From the NCBI GenBank assembly GCA_036555615.1, contig DATBKZ010000050.1:1-35290 (forward strand): a stretch of DNA of 35,290 bases, read 5' to 3'. Below, in pieces: positions 25,164 through 32,267 of this stretch. The notes below the pieces were generated by a model. It saw nothing but the letters and a program-made list of their open reading frames with translations, searched no databases and was not told where the DNA came from. The stretch comes from SG8-41 sp036555615. GTDB lineage: Bacteria; Pseudomonadota; Gammaproteobacteria; Burkholderiales; SG8-41. Each line of letters opens with the position of its first letter. Position 1 is the stretch's first letter. The position numbers and the translations under genes are program-made.

Positions 25164-26840
25164 ATGCCATTGTCCGACATCGAAATCGCCCAGCAGGCGA
25201 AGATGCTGCGCGCCGTCAAGATCGCCGAGCGGCTGGGCATACCCGAGGAGCACCTCGTGCCCTACGGTCATTACAAGGCCAAGGTCGCCCTCGAGTACGT
25301 CGACAGCCTGAAGAACCGCAAGGACGGAAAGCTGATCCTCGTCACCGCGATCACGCCGACCCCGGCGGGCGAGGGCAAGACCACCACCACCGTCGGCCTG
25401 GGCGACGCGCTGAACCGCATCGGCAAGAAAGCGATCATCTGCCTGCGCGAGCCCTCACTCGGGCCCGTGTTCGGCGTGAAAGGGGGAGCCGCCGGCGGCG
25501 GCTACGCGCAGGTCGTGCCGATGGAGGACATCAATCTCCACTTCACCGGGGACTTCAACGCCATCGGGCTCGCGAACAACCTCCTCGCGGCGGCGATCGA
25601 CAATCACATCAGCCACGGCAACGAGCTCGGCATCGATGTGCGCCGCATCCAGTGGCGGCGCGTGATGGACATGAACGACCGGGCGCTGCGCGACATCGTG
25701 GTCTCGCTCGGCGGCACCGCCAACGGCTACCCGCGCGAGGACGGCTTCGACATCGTGGTCGCCTCCGAGGTGATGGCGATCTTCTGCCTGTCGACTTCGC
25801 TCAAGGATCTGAAGGAGCGCCTCGGCAACATCGTCATCGGCTACACCCGCGATCAGAAGCCGGTGCGCGCGCGCGACTTGAAGGTCCACGGGGCGATGAC
25901 GGTGCTGCTCAAGGACGCGCTCGCGCCCAATCTGGTGCAGACGCTCGAGAACAATCCCGCGTTCATCCACGGCGGCCCCTTCGCCAATATCGCGCACGGC
26001 TGCAACTCGGTCATCGCCACCAAGACCGCTTTGAAGCTCGCCGATTACTGCGTGACCGAGGCCGGCTTCGGGGCCGACCTCGGCGCGGAGAAATTCATCG
26101 ACATCAAGTGCCGCAAGGCCGGGCTGCGCCCCGACGCGGTGGTAATCGTCGCCACGGTGCGCGCGCTCAAGTACCACGGCGGCGTGGACGTCAAGGAGAT
26201 CAACAAGGAAAACCTCGCGGCGCTGGAGAAGGGCATCACCAATCTCGAGCGTCACGTCAACAACGTGCGCAACCATTACGGTCTGCCGTGCGTGGTCTCG
26301 ATCAATCGCTTCAATTTCGACACGCTGGCGGAGATCGAGCTGCTCAAGAAGAAGATGGCGCACCATGAGGCGCCGGTGATCCTCGCCACGCACTGGGCCG
26401 ACGGCGGCAGGGGCGCCGAGGCGGTCGCGCGCGCGGTGGTGGAGCTGATCGAGAAGGTCCCGACCGATTTCAAGTTCGTCTACCCTGACGAGATGCCGCT
26501 GTGGGACAAGATCCGCACCATCGCCACCAAGATCTACGGCGCGGCGGATGTGACGGCCGACTCCAAGGTGCGGGCGCAGATCAAGAAGCTGCAGGACGAC
26601 GGCTACGGACGCTACCCGATCTGCGTGGCGAAGACCCAGTATTCGTTCTCGGCCGATGCCGGCCTGCGCGGGGCGCCGAGCGGCTACATGGTGAACGTGC
26701 GGGAAGTGCGGCTCGCGGCGGGTGCCGAGTTCATCGTCATGATCTGCGGTGACATCATGACCATGCCGGGCCTGCCCAAGGTGCCCTCGGCCGAGAAGAT
26801 CGATCTCACCGACGAGGGCAAGGTCGTCGGGCTCTTCTGA
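25164..26840 (+). CDS. fhs: Formate-tetrahydrofolate ligase
   Basis: The 558-residue cytoplasmic enzyme condenses formate with tetrahydrofolate, using ATP, to give 10-formyl-THF, the entry of formate into C1 assimilation. The P-loop is TPTPAGEGKTTTTVGLGDAL (~70-89). Family blocks follow: REPSLGPVFGVKGGAAGGGY, INLHFTGDFNAIGLANNLLAA, and FATIAHG-like FANIAHGCNSV near 275. The length matches the family. Placed straight after formate dehydrogenase, it offers the alternative fate for formate: FdhAB oxidises it for NADH and Fhs assimilates it. Its leader is the structured region 24822-25163. Confidence 0.97.
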   Translation: MPLSDIEIAQQAKMLRAVKIAERLGIPEEHLVPYGHYKAKVALEYVDSLKNRKDGKLILVTAITPTPAGEGKTTTTVGLGDALNRIGKKAIICLREPSLGPVFGVKGGAAGGGYAQVVPMEDINLHFTGDFNAIGLANNLLAAAIDNHISHGNELGIDVRRIQWRRVMDMNDRALRDIVVSLGGTANGYPREDGFDIVVASEVMAIFCLSTSLKDLKERLGNIVIGYTRDQKPVRARDLKVHGAMTVLLKDALAPNLVQTLENNPAFIHGGPFANIAHGCNSVIATKTALKLADYCVTEAGFGADLGAEKFIDIKCRKAGLRPDAVVIVATVRALKYHGGVDVKEINKENLAALEKGITNLERHVNNVRNHYGLPCVVSINRFNFDTLAEIELLKKKMAHHEAPVILATHWADGGRGAEAVARAVVELIEKVPTDFKFVYPDEMPLWDKIRTIATKIYGAADVTADSKVRAQIKKLQDDGYGRYPICVAKTQYSFSADAGLRGAPSGYMVNVREVRLAAGAEFIVMICGDIMTMPGLPKVPSAEKIDLTDEGKVVGLF

Positions 26841-26845
26841 TCCGG

Positions 26846-26851
26846 TATAAT
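26846..26851 (+). promoter_or_regulatory. -10 box before the TerC-family gene
   Basis: A perfect TATAAT, flanked on both sides by TCCGG-like sequence, begins 5 bases after the fhs stop and 70 bases before the next start. The -35 position (GTCGTC at 17 bp) is poor. Confidence 0.4.
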
Positions 26852-26915
26852 CCGGCGCGCTTGTGCGGGGCCGCCCGCATCGCGAGCGCCGGCGCAACAG
26901 GGGAAATCGCAAACG

Positions 26916-27656
26916 ATGGAATGGCTGAACGAGCTGCAAACCGCCGCGTTCTGGGTCGGGCTGTGGCAGATCATCCTCGTCAATATCGTGCTCTCCGGCG
27001 ACAACGCGGTGGTGATCGCCCTCGCTGCCCGCTCGCTGCCGCCGCATCAGCAGACGCAGGCAGTGTTCTGGGGCGCCGGCGCGGCGGTTGCGATGCGGAT
27101 CGTGCTCACCGTCGTCGCGGTGGAGTTGCTGAGGTGGCCGTGGTTGAAGCTGATCGGCGCGGCGCTGCTGCTCTGGATCGCGGTGAAGCTGCTGCTTCCG
27201 GAGGACGGCGACGATGGCGATGTCGAGTCGAGCGAGAATCTGTGGGCGGCGATCAAGACGATACTGATCGCCGACCTCGTCATGAGCCTCGACAACGTGA
27301 TCGCGGTCGCTGCCGCGGCCAAGGGCAGTCTCCTGCTGCTCGTCCTCGGCCTCGCAATCAGCATTCCGCTGGTGATTTTCGGCGCCACCATGCTGATGAA
27401 GGTCATGGATCGCTTCCCTATCATCATCACCATCGGCGCGGGCCTGCTCGGCTGGGTGGCGGGGGACATGGCAGCAAGCGATCCCGTGGTGAAGGCCTGG
27501 GTGGACGCGAATGCCGCCTGGCTGCATTGGGCGGCGCCTGCGGCGGGCGCGGCGTTCGTCGTGGCCGCCGGCAAGTGGCTCGCCGCGCGCGCCGAGGCCG
27601 CGCGCAAGGAGGTCGTGGACTTTGGCGAAGGGAGCGAGACCGGTGCGCCGCGCTGA
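26916..27656 (+). CDS. TerC-family integral membrane protein (YjbE-like)
   Basis: This 246-residue protein has about seven hydrophobic helices. It carries the two acidic membrane motifs of the TerC/YjbE group, NIVLSGDNAVVIALAARSLP (~23-42) and DLVMSLDNVIAVAAAAKG (~119-136), which are thought to bind metal ions. Relatives have been linked to tellurite resistance and to manganese export or metallation of exported proteins. Nothing in the context fixes the role here. A short acidic loop (PEDGDDGDVESSEN) follows helix 3, and the C-terminal tail is charged. A Usp gene follows after 65 bp, probably co-transcribed. Confidence 0.88.
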   Translation: MEWLNELQTAAFWVGLWQIILVNIVLSGDNAVVIALAARSLPPHQQTQAVFWGAGAAVAMRIVLTVVAVELLRWPWLKLIGAALLLWIAVKLLLPEDGDDGDVESSENLWAAIKTILIADLVMSLDNVIAVAAAAKGSLLLLVLGLAISIPLVIFGATMLMKVMDRFPIIITIGAGLLGWVAGDMAASDPVVKAWVDANAAWLHWAAPAAGAAFVVAAGKWLAARAEAARKEVVDFGEGSETGAPR

Positions 27657-27721
27657 GGAGAGGCACTGCGGGGGCGCCACGGCCGGCCGCGGGAACACCA
27701 TGAAGGATCGGGGGCAGTCTG

Positions 27722-28153
27722 ATGCTTAAATTCCTGGTGGCGGTGGACGGATCCGCGTCGTCGAACCGTGCGGTGGACCAATTGATCGCGCACCTGGGCA
27801 TGCTCAAGGAGGCAGCCGAAATCCACCTGCTCAACGTTCAGCACCCGGTTCCCTATGGCGGCCGGGTGAGCGAGGTGGTCGGGCACGAGAAAATCGCCCA
27901 GTTCCACCGTGAAGAGGGCATGGCGGCGTTGAAGACCGCGATGCAGAAGCTCGACGCCGCCAGGATCAAGTATCACTACCACATCGGCGTCGGCGCGGAG
28001 GCGGAGGTCATCTGCCAGTACGCGAAGGAGAAGGGCTGCGACCAGATCTTCATGGGCACCCGCGGGCTGGGCACAATTACGAACCTGGTCCTGGGCTCGG
28101 TGGCGAGCAAGGTGATCCACCTGTCAACGGTGCCCGTGCTCCTCGTCAAGTGA
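27722..28153 (+). CDS. Universal stress protein (UspA family), second copy
   Basis: The 143-residue Usp domain has a complete nucleotide-binding signature: GTRG, nine residues, then GS (IFMGTRGLGTITNLVLGSVA), ending IHLSTVPVLLVK. The N-terminus MLKFLVAVDGSASSNRAVDQ is canonical. It is only distantly similar to the Usp at 16963, which has Thr at the first Gly position. It is the last gene before the palindrome-controlled tctCBA operon. Confidence 0.92.
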   Translation: MLKFLVAVDGSASSNRAVDQLIAHLGMLKEAAEIHLLNVQHPVPYGGRVSEVVGHEKIAQFHREEGMAALKTAMQKLDAARIKYHYHIGVGAEAEVICQYAKEKGCDQIFMGTRGLGTITNLVLGSVASKVIHLSTVPVLLVK

Positions 28154-28216
28154 TGCATTGAGCAACGGTTGCTGCGGCGCATCAAACAGCTGCCGATATT
28201 GCGCAGTCGCGGAAAA

Positions 28217-28230
28217 TTGACTCCGGTCAA
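28217..28230 (+). promoter_or_regulatory. Fnr-like palindrome TTGAC-N4-GTCAA upstream of tctCBA
   Basis: TTGACTCCGGTCAA is a perfect 5+5 inverted repeat, copy 2 of three. A -10-like GATCAT at 28253-28258, or CATTAT at 28256-28261, follows after 22-25 bases, matching the class II geometry seen at oxc. The tctC start is 114 bases from the palindrome's end. Confidence 0.75.
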
Positions 28231-28343
28231 TAGCGTTCAGCAGGGGATTTCGGATCATTATCCGGTCATAATGTCGTTCGTAGGGTGTGGGGTAGATTCT
28301 GCACAAGCTACAGCGTGTCCATCACAATCAAGAGGAGTGAATC

Positions 28344-29345
28344 ATGCATATCCAGCCTAAATTGACAACCATCGCAGCGATGCTGCTGTCCGTCGGGCTT
28401 GCCGCTCCGGCCGCGGCGTGGGAGCCGACCAAGCCGATCGAGTTCGTGATCCCGGCGGGCACCGGCGGCGGCGCCGATCAAATGGCGCGTTTCACGCAAG
28501 GCGTGACCGCCAAGCATTCGCTGATCAAGCAGCCGGTCATCCCCATCAACAAGTCCGGCGGCGCGGGAGCAGAGGGCTTTCTCGATGTCAAGGCCTCGAA
28601 GGGTGACGATCACAAGATCATCATCACGCTCTCCAACCTGTTCACCACGCCGCTTGCGACCGGGGTGCCCTTCAACTGGAAGGACCTGACTCCGGTGGCG
28701 ATGCTGGCGCTGGACAACTTCGTGCTGTGGGTCAACAGCGACACGCCGTACAAGACGCCCAAGGACTACCTCGACGCGGCGAAGAAGGCGGGCCCGGGCA
28801 AGTTCAAGATGGCCGGCACCGGCGCCAAGCAGGAGGACCAGATCATAACCGTTGCGATCGAAAAAGCCGCTGGAGTGAAGTTCACCTACGTGCCGTTCAA
28901 GGGCGGCGGCGCGGTCGCGACGCAGCTGGTCGGCAACCACGTCAACTCGACGGTGAACAATCCGATCGAGGCGGTGGCCCATTGGCGCTCGGGCAAGCTG
29001 CGGCCGCTGTGCGTGTTCGAGAGGTCGCGCATGCCGTACAAGAACAAGGTGACCAAGACGATGTCGTGGAACGACATCCCGACCTGCCGGGAGGCCGGCA
29101 TCCCGATGGACTACCTCATGCTGCGCGGCATCTTCATGCCCGCGGGGGTGTCGCAGGACGTAGTCAATTTCTATGTTGATTTCTTCAAGAAGGTGCGCGG
29201 CACCGCGGAATGGAAGAAGCTCATGGAGGACGGCGCCTTCAACCAGAGCTTCATGACCGGCAGGGAGTATGCCGACTGGGTCGCGGCGGCGGAGAAGACG
29301 CACCGTGAGCTGATGGCGGGCGCCGGATTCCTCGCCAAGAAGTAG
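28344..29345 (+). CDS. tctC: Tripartite tricarboxylate-type transporter, periplasmic binding protein (TctC/Bug family)
   Basis: The 333-residue secreted protein has a signal peptide over the first ~26 residues (LSVGLAAPAAA-W). It then shows Bug-family features: EPTKPIEFVIPAGTGGGADQ, VINKSGGAGAEG-type PINKSGGAGAEG around 70-80, and TYVPFKGGGAVATQLVGNHV around 185-205. Bug proteins bind small carboxylates in the periplasm. A good ribosome site (AAGAGGAGTG) precedes the ATG. Because the operon shares its upstream palindrome with oxc and the FDH operon, oxalate is my best guess for the ligand; the family is better known for citrate-like acids. Confidence 0.9.
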   Translation: MHIQPKLTTIAAMLLSVGLAAPAAAWEPTKPIEFVIPAGTGGGADQMARFTQGVTAKHSLIKQPVIPINKSGGAGAEGFLDVKASKGDDHKIIITLSNLFTTPLATGVPFNWKDLTPVAMLALDNFVLWVNSDTPYKTPKDYLDAAKKAGPGKFKMAGTGAKQEDQIITVAIEKAAGVKFTYVPFKGGGAVATQLVGNHVNSTVNNPIEAVAHWRSGKLRPLCVFERSRMPYKNKVTKTMSWNDIPTCREAGIPMDYLMLRGIFMPAGVSQDVVNFYVDFFKKVRGTAEWKKLMEDGAFNQSFMTGREYADWVAAAEKTHRELMAGAGFLAKK

Positions 29346-29456
29346 CAGCACAACGCTTGGGGACGGGCGCAACGGCCGCCCGTCCCGTTATCCTCTCCGA
29401 AGCGGAGCGTGCATTCGCGCCCCGCTTCTTTCGTGCGGGCAGGGGCGGCAGCGCAG

Positions 29457-29963
29457 ATGGAAGGCAAGAACGAACCAGCGCATCGCAAGGTGCGCGTCGT
29501 GACCGTGGACATCGCTACGGCCGCGGTCGTTTTCGCGCTCGGTGCGCTGGTGGTCTACGATAGCTATCGACTGGGCTCGGGCTGGGACGAGAACGGGCCG
29601 CAAGCGGGGTATTTCCCCCTCTACACCGGATTGCTCGTGTGCATCTCGAGTGTAGTGGTTATTGTGGGCGGCCTCCTCAAGCTCGGATCCGACACGCGAG
29701 TCTTCGTCCGGCTGGATCAGTTCCGGCAGGTGCTGGTGATCCTGCTTCCCGCGGCGGCGTACGTGCTCGGGATCCAGCTGGTGGGCATCTACGTTCCGTC
29801 GGCGGTGTTCATCTGGCTCTTCATGCAGCTCGTCGGAAAGTACAGCTTGCTGCGCAGCGCGCTCGTCGGTCTCGGGGTCAGCGTGACGGCTTTCATGTTG
29901 TTCGAAGTGTGGTTCAGGATCCCCCTGCCCAAGGGCCCCTTCGAGAGGCTGATCGGTTATTGA
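29457..29963 (+). CDS. tctB: Tripartite transporter small membrane subunit (TctB family)
   Basis: This is a small membrane protein of 168 residues from the ATG at 29457. The frame is open to an ATG at 29409, which would add 16 non-conserved residues. It has four predicted helices: AAVVFALGALVVYDSYRLGS, then FPLYTGLLVCISSVVVIVGG, a pair near LVILLPAAAYVLGIQLVGIY and VPSAVFIWLFM, and a last one near SALVGLGVSVTAFMLFEVWF. This layout and the closing IPLPKGPFE are typical of TctB. It partners TctA 27 bases downstream. Confidence 0.85.
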   Translation: MEGKNEPAHRKVRVVTVDIATAAVVFALGALVVYDSYRLGSGWDENGPQAGYFPLYTGLLVCISSVVVIVGGLLKLGSDTRVFVRLDQFRQVLVILLPAAAYVLGIQLVGIYVPSAVFIWLFMQLVGKYSLLRSALVGLGVSVTAFMLFEVWFRIPLPKGPFERLIGY

Positions 29964-29990
29964 TCGCGGCCGCGGCCAAGGACTCCGACA

Positions 29991-31499
29991 GTGGAAGAAC
30001 TCAACGCCCTGTTTCACGGCTTCACGGTCGCGCTGACGCCGTTCAACCTGATGCTGATGTTCGTCGGCATCATCCTCGGCGTCATCATCGGCGTCTTGCC
30101 GGGCCTGGGCGGGGCAAACGGGGTGGCGATCCTGCTGCCGTTGACGTTCGCCATGCCGCCGGCTTCGGCCATCATCATGCTTTCCTGCATCTACTGGGGC
30201 GCGTTGTTCGGCGGCGCGATTACCTCCGTGTTGTTCAACATCCCCGGGGAGCCGTGGTCGGTGGCTACCACCTTCGACGGCTATCCCATGGCGCAGCAGG
30301 GTCGCGCGGGGGAGGCGCTGACCGGAGCGTTCACCTCGTCTTTCATCGGCGCCCTGGTTGCGGTGGTCATGTTCACTTTCCTCGCGCCGCTCGTCGCCGA
30401 TTTCGCGCTGAAGTTCGGGCCGCCCGAGTTCTTCGCGGTGTATCTGCTGACCTTCTGCAGCTTCGTCGGCACCGGCAAGGGCAATCCGTTCAAGATCATC
30501 GCGTCGATGATGCTCGGTTTCGCGATGGCGGCGGTCGGCGTTGACATCGTTACCGGCCAGCTTCGCCTCACGTTCGGGTTCACCGAGCTGCTCTCCGGGT
30601 TCCACTTCCTGGTCGCGGTGATCGGCCTCTTTGGCATCGGAGAGATACTCCTGTCCATGGAGGAGGGGCTGTCGTTCACCGGTCACGGTGCCAAGATCAA
30701 TCCGACGATCGTGCTGCAGACGTGGGCCAAGCTGCCGCGCTTCTGGGCGACCTCCATTCGCAGCTGCATCATCGGTTGCTGGATGGGGATCATACCGGGC
30801 GGCGCGACCCCGGCTTCGTTCATGAGCTACGGTGTCGCGCGCAAGGTGTCGCGTGACGGCGCCAAATTCGGCAGCGGCCAGCTCGAGGGCGTGGTGGCGC
30901 CGGAGACCGCGGCGCACGCCGCCGGCACTTCCGCATTGCTGCCGATGATCACGCTCGGCATACCTGGCTCGCCGACGGCCGCCGTGCTGCTCGGGGGGCT
31001 GATGATCTGGGGTCTGCAGCCCGGCCCGTTGCTGTTCGTCGAGCAGAAGGACTTCGTGTGGGGGCTGATCGCCAGCATGTACCTGGGCAACCTCGCGGGC
31101 CTGATTGTGGTGCTCACCATGGTGCCGCTGTTTGCCGCCATACTGCGCGTTCCGTTTCCGATCATCGCGCCGGTTATCGTCGTCATCTGCGCGATCGGCG
31201 CCTACACGGTCAAGAACAACATGCTCGATGTCTGGATGATGGTGGTTTTCGGCGCGGTCGGCTACGTGTTCAAGAAGCTCGATTACCCCCTGGCGCCCAT
31301 GGTCCTCGCGCTCGTGCTGGGGGACGCCGCCGAGAGCGCGTTCCGGCAGGCAGTGCTGATGTCGCAGGGCGATCTCGCCGTGTTCTGGTCCAACTGGCTG
31401 GTGGGCAGCATGACCACGCTTGCACTGGTGCTGCTGTTCTGGCCGCTGATCAGCCAGGGCCTCGCCCGGATGCGCGCGACGCGGCCGAGCACGGCGTGA
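29991..31499 (+). CDS. tctA: Tripartite transporter large membrane subunit (TctA family)
   Basis: The 502-residue, roughly 12-helix permease couples ion gradients to import of the TctC-delivered carboxylate. TctA signatures are present: GVIIGVLPGLGGANGVAILLP (~32-52), YWGALFGGAITSVLFNIPGE (~68-87), and the second internal copy GIIPGGATPASFMSYGVARK with LGIPGSPTAAVLLGGLMIWG in the middle of the protein. It starts with GTG at 29991. It ends 6 bases before the convergent regulator gene. Confidence 0.93.
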   Translation: MEELNALFHGFTVALTPFNLMLMFVGIILGVIIGVLPGLGGANGVAILLPLTFAMPPASAIIMLSCIYWGALFGGAITSVLFNIPGEPWSVATTFDGYPMAQQGRAGEALTGAFTSSFIGALVAVVMFTFLAPLVADFALKFGPPEFFAVYLLTFCSFVGTGKGNPFKIIASMMLGFAMAAVGVDIVTGQLRLTFGFTELLSGFHFLVAVIGLFGIGEILLSMEEGLSFTGHGAKINPTIVLQTWAKLPRFWATSIRSCIIGCWMGIIPGGATPASFMSYGVARKVSRDGAKFGSGQLEGVVAPETAAHAAGTSALLPMITLGIPGSPTAAVLLGGLMIWGLQPGPLLFVEQKDFVWGLIASMYLGNLAGLIVVLTMVPLFAAILRVPFPIIAPVIVVICAIGAYTVKNNMLDVWMMVVFGAVGYVFKKLDYPLAPMVLALVLGDAAESAFRQAVLMSQGDLAVFWSNWLVGSMTTLALVLLFWPLISQGLARMRATRPSTA

Positions 31500-31505
31500 G
31501 CCGCG

Positions 31506-32114
31506 TCAGATTTTGCCGCGACGCTTGAGGCGGGACAGCGTTTCGGGAGAAAGATTGAGGTACAGCGCCAGCTCCTTCTTCGGCAGGCGCTCGGCCAGCC
31601 CGGACTGCTTGCGCAGGAAGCGATGCACCCGGCCGGGCGCATCGAGCAGGTGCAACGTGATGGTGTGGGCCATGACTTCGCTCATGAGCTTCATGATCTC
31701 GAACTCGAAGACGCTCTTGACGCCGGGATGACGCTCGAGAAACTCCACCCAGTTCGGCATCGAGAGCTTGGCGGCCCGCACGCGCGTCACGGCCCGGATC
31801 GAGTACGGGATCGGGGTCTTCAGGCGCCACGCCGCATAGCTCGTGTCGATGTCGCTTTCGGCCGCGAACCGCAGGATCATTTCCCTGCCATCCGCATTGG
31901 ATACGACGCGCTTCAGGAGGCCGTCGATGATGAAATACTGGTCCATGGACCGGTCGCCCTGATGCTCGAGCACCTCCCCCTTCGGGTAGTCAATGATTTC
32001 GAGCAGGGGCTCGAGCTCGCGCCACTCGGCCGCGTCCAGATGCTTGAGTACCAGATTCTGCCGCAGCTGGAGGCGGACGATCTTCGCCTCCGGGTGCTGA
32101 GCGAGGCTGGTCAT
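31506..32114 (-). CDS. Cysteine-free Crp/Fnr-family transcription regulator
   Basis: The 202-residue protein has an N-terminal cyclic-nucleotide-binding-like barrel (residues ~20-110, with IDYPKGEVLEHQGDRSMDQY and FIIDGLLKRVV). A dimerisation helix follows (~130-155) and then a C-terminal winged helix. The recognition helix SPETLSRLKRRG places Glu191, Ser194 and Arg195 as in Fnr, which reads TTGA half-sites, rather than as in Crp. The protein contains no cysteine, so it cannot sense oxygen by an Fnr-type iron-sulfur cluster. The cAMP-binding arginine/serine pocket is also not evident. It is divergent from oxc with one TTGAC-N4-GTCAA palindrome between them, and two more palindromes precede functionally related operons. 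The ligand is unknown; haem/NO (Dnr/Nnr-like) or a pathway metabolite are options. Confidence 0.88.
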   Translation of the reverse strand: MTSLAQHPEAKIVRLQLRQNLVLKHLDAAEWRELEPLLEIIDYPKGEVLEHQGDRSMDQYFIIDGLLKRVVSNADGREMILRFAAESDIDTSYAAWRLKTPIPYSIRAVTRVRAAKLSMPNWVEFLERHPGVKSVFEFEIMKLMSEVMAHTITLHLLDAPGRVHRFLRKQSGLAERLPKKELALYLNLSPETLSRLKRRGKI

Positions 32115-32159
32115 GGCGGATACGATGCGGGCAAGCTTGAGAGCGGGGAAAAACGTTCC

Positions 32160-32165
32160 AGTATA
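32160..32165 (-). promoter_or_regulatory. -10 box for the Crp/Fnr-type regulator
   Basis: TATACT on the minus strand lies 45 bases upstream of the regulator ATG. A TTGACC -35 match (32190-32185) with a 19-bp spacer is formed by the first half of the palindrome itself, so binding there should block this promoter and give autorepression. Confidence 0.5.
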
Positions 32166-32176
32166 ACCGCAGGTTC

Positions 32177-32190
32177 TTGACCGAGGTCAA
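32177..32190 (+). promoter_or_regulatory. Fnr-like palindrome TTGAC-N4-GTCAA between the regulator and oxc
   Basis: TTGACCGAGGTCAA is copy 3 of three. Read from the other strand its spacer is CTCG, so all three copies fit TTGAC-YYCG-GTCAA. Its centre is 41.5 bases before the start point predicted from the TATATT box, the exact class II activator position. Confidence 0.8.
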
Positions 32191-32212
32191 GGTCGGGCCC
32201 GCCGCGATCGCC

Positions 32213-32218
32213 TATATT
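32213..32218 (+). promoter_or_regulatory. -10 box for oxc
   Basis: TATATT (5 of 6 matches) lies 22 bases after the palindrome and 49 bases before the oxc start. There is no -35 hexamer of its own, which fits an activator-dependent promoter. Confidence 0.6.
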
Positions 32219-32267
32219 CGGTGTCCCATCAGTGAGTTAATAGATTACCCCAGCCAAGGAGAGAGCC

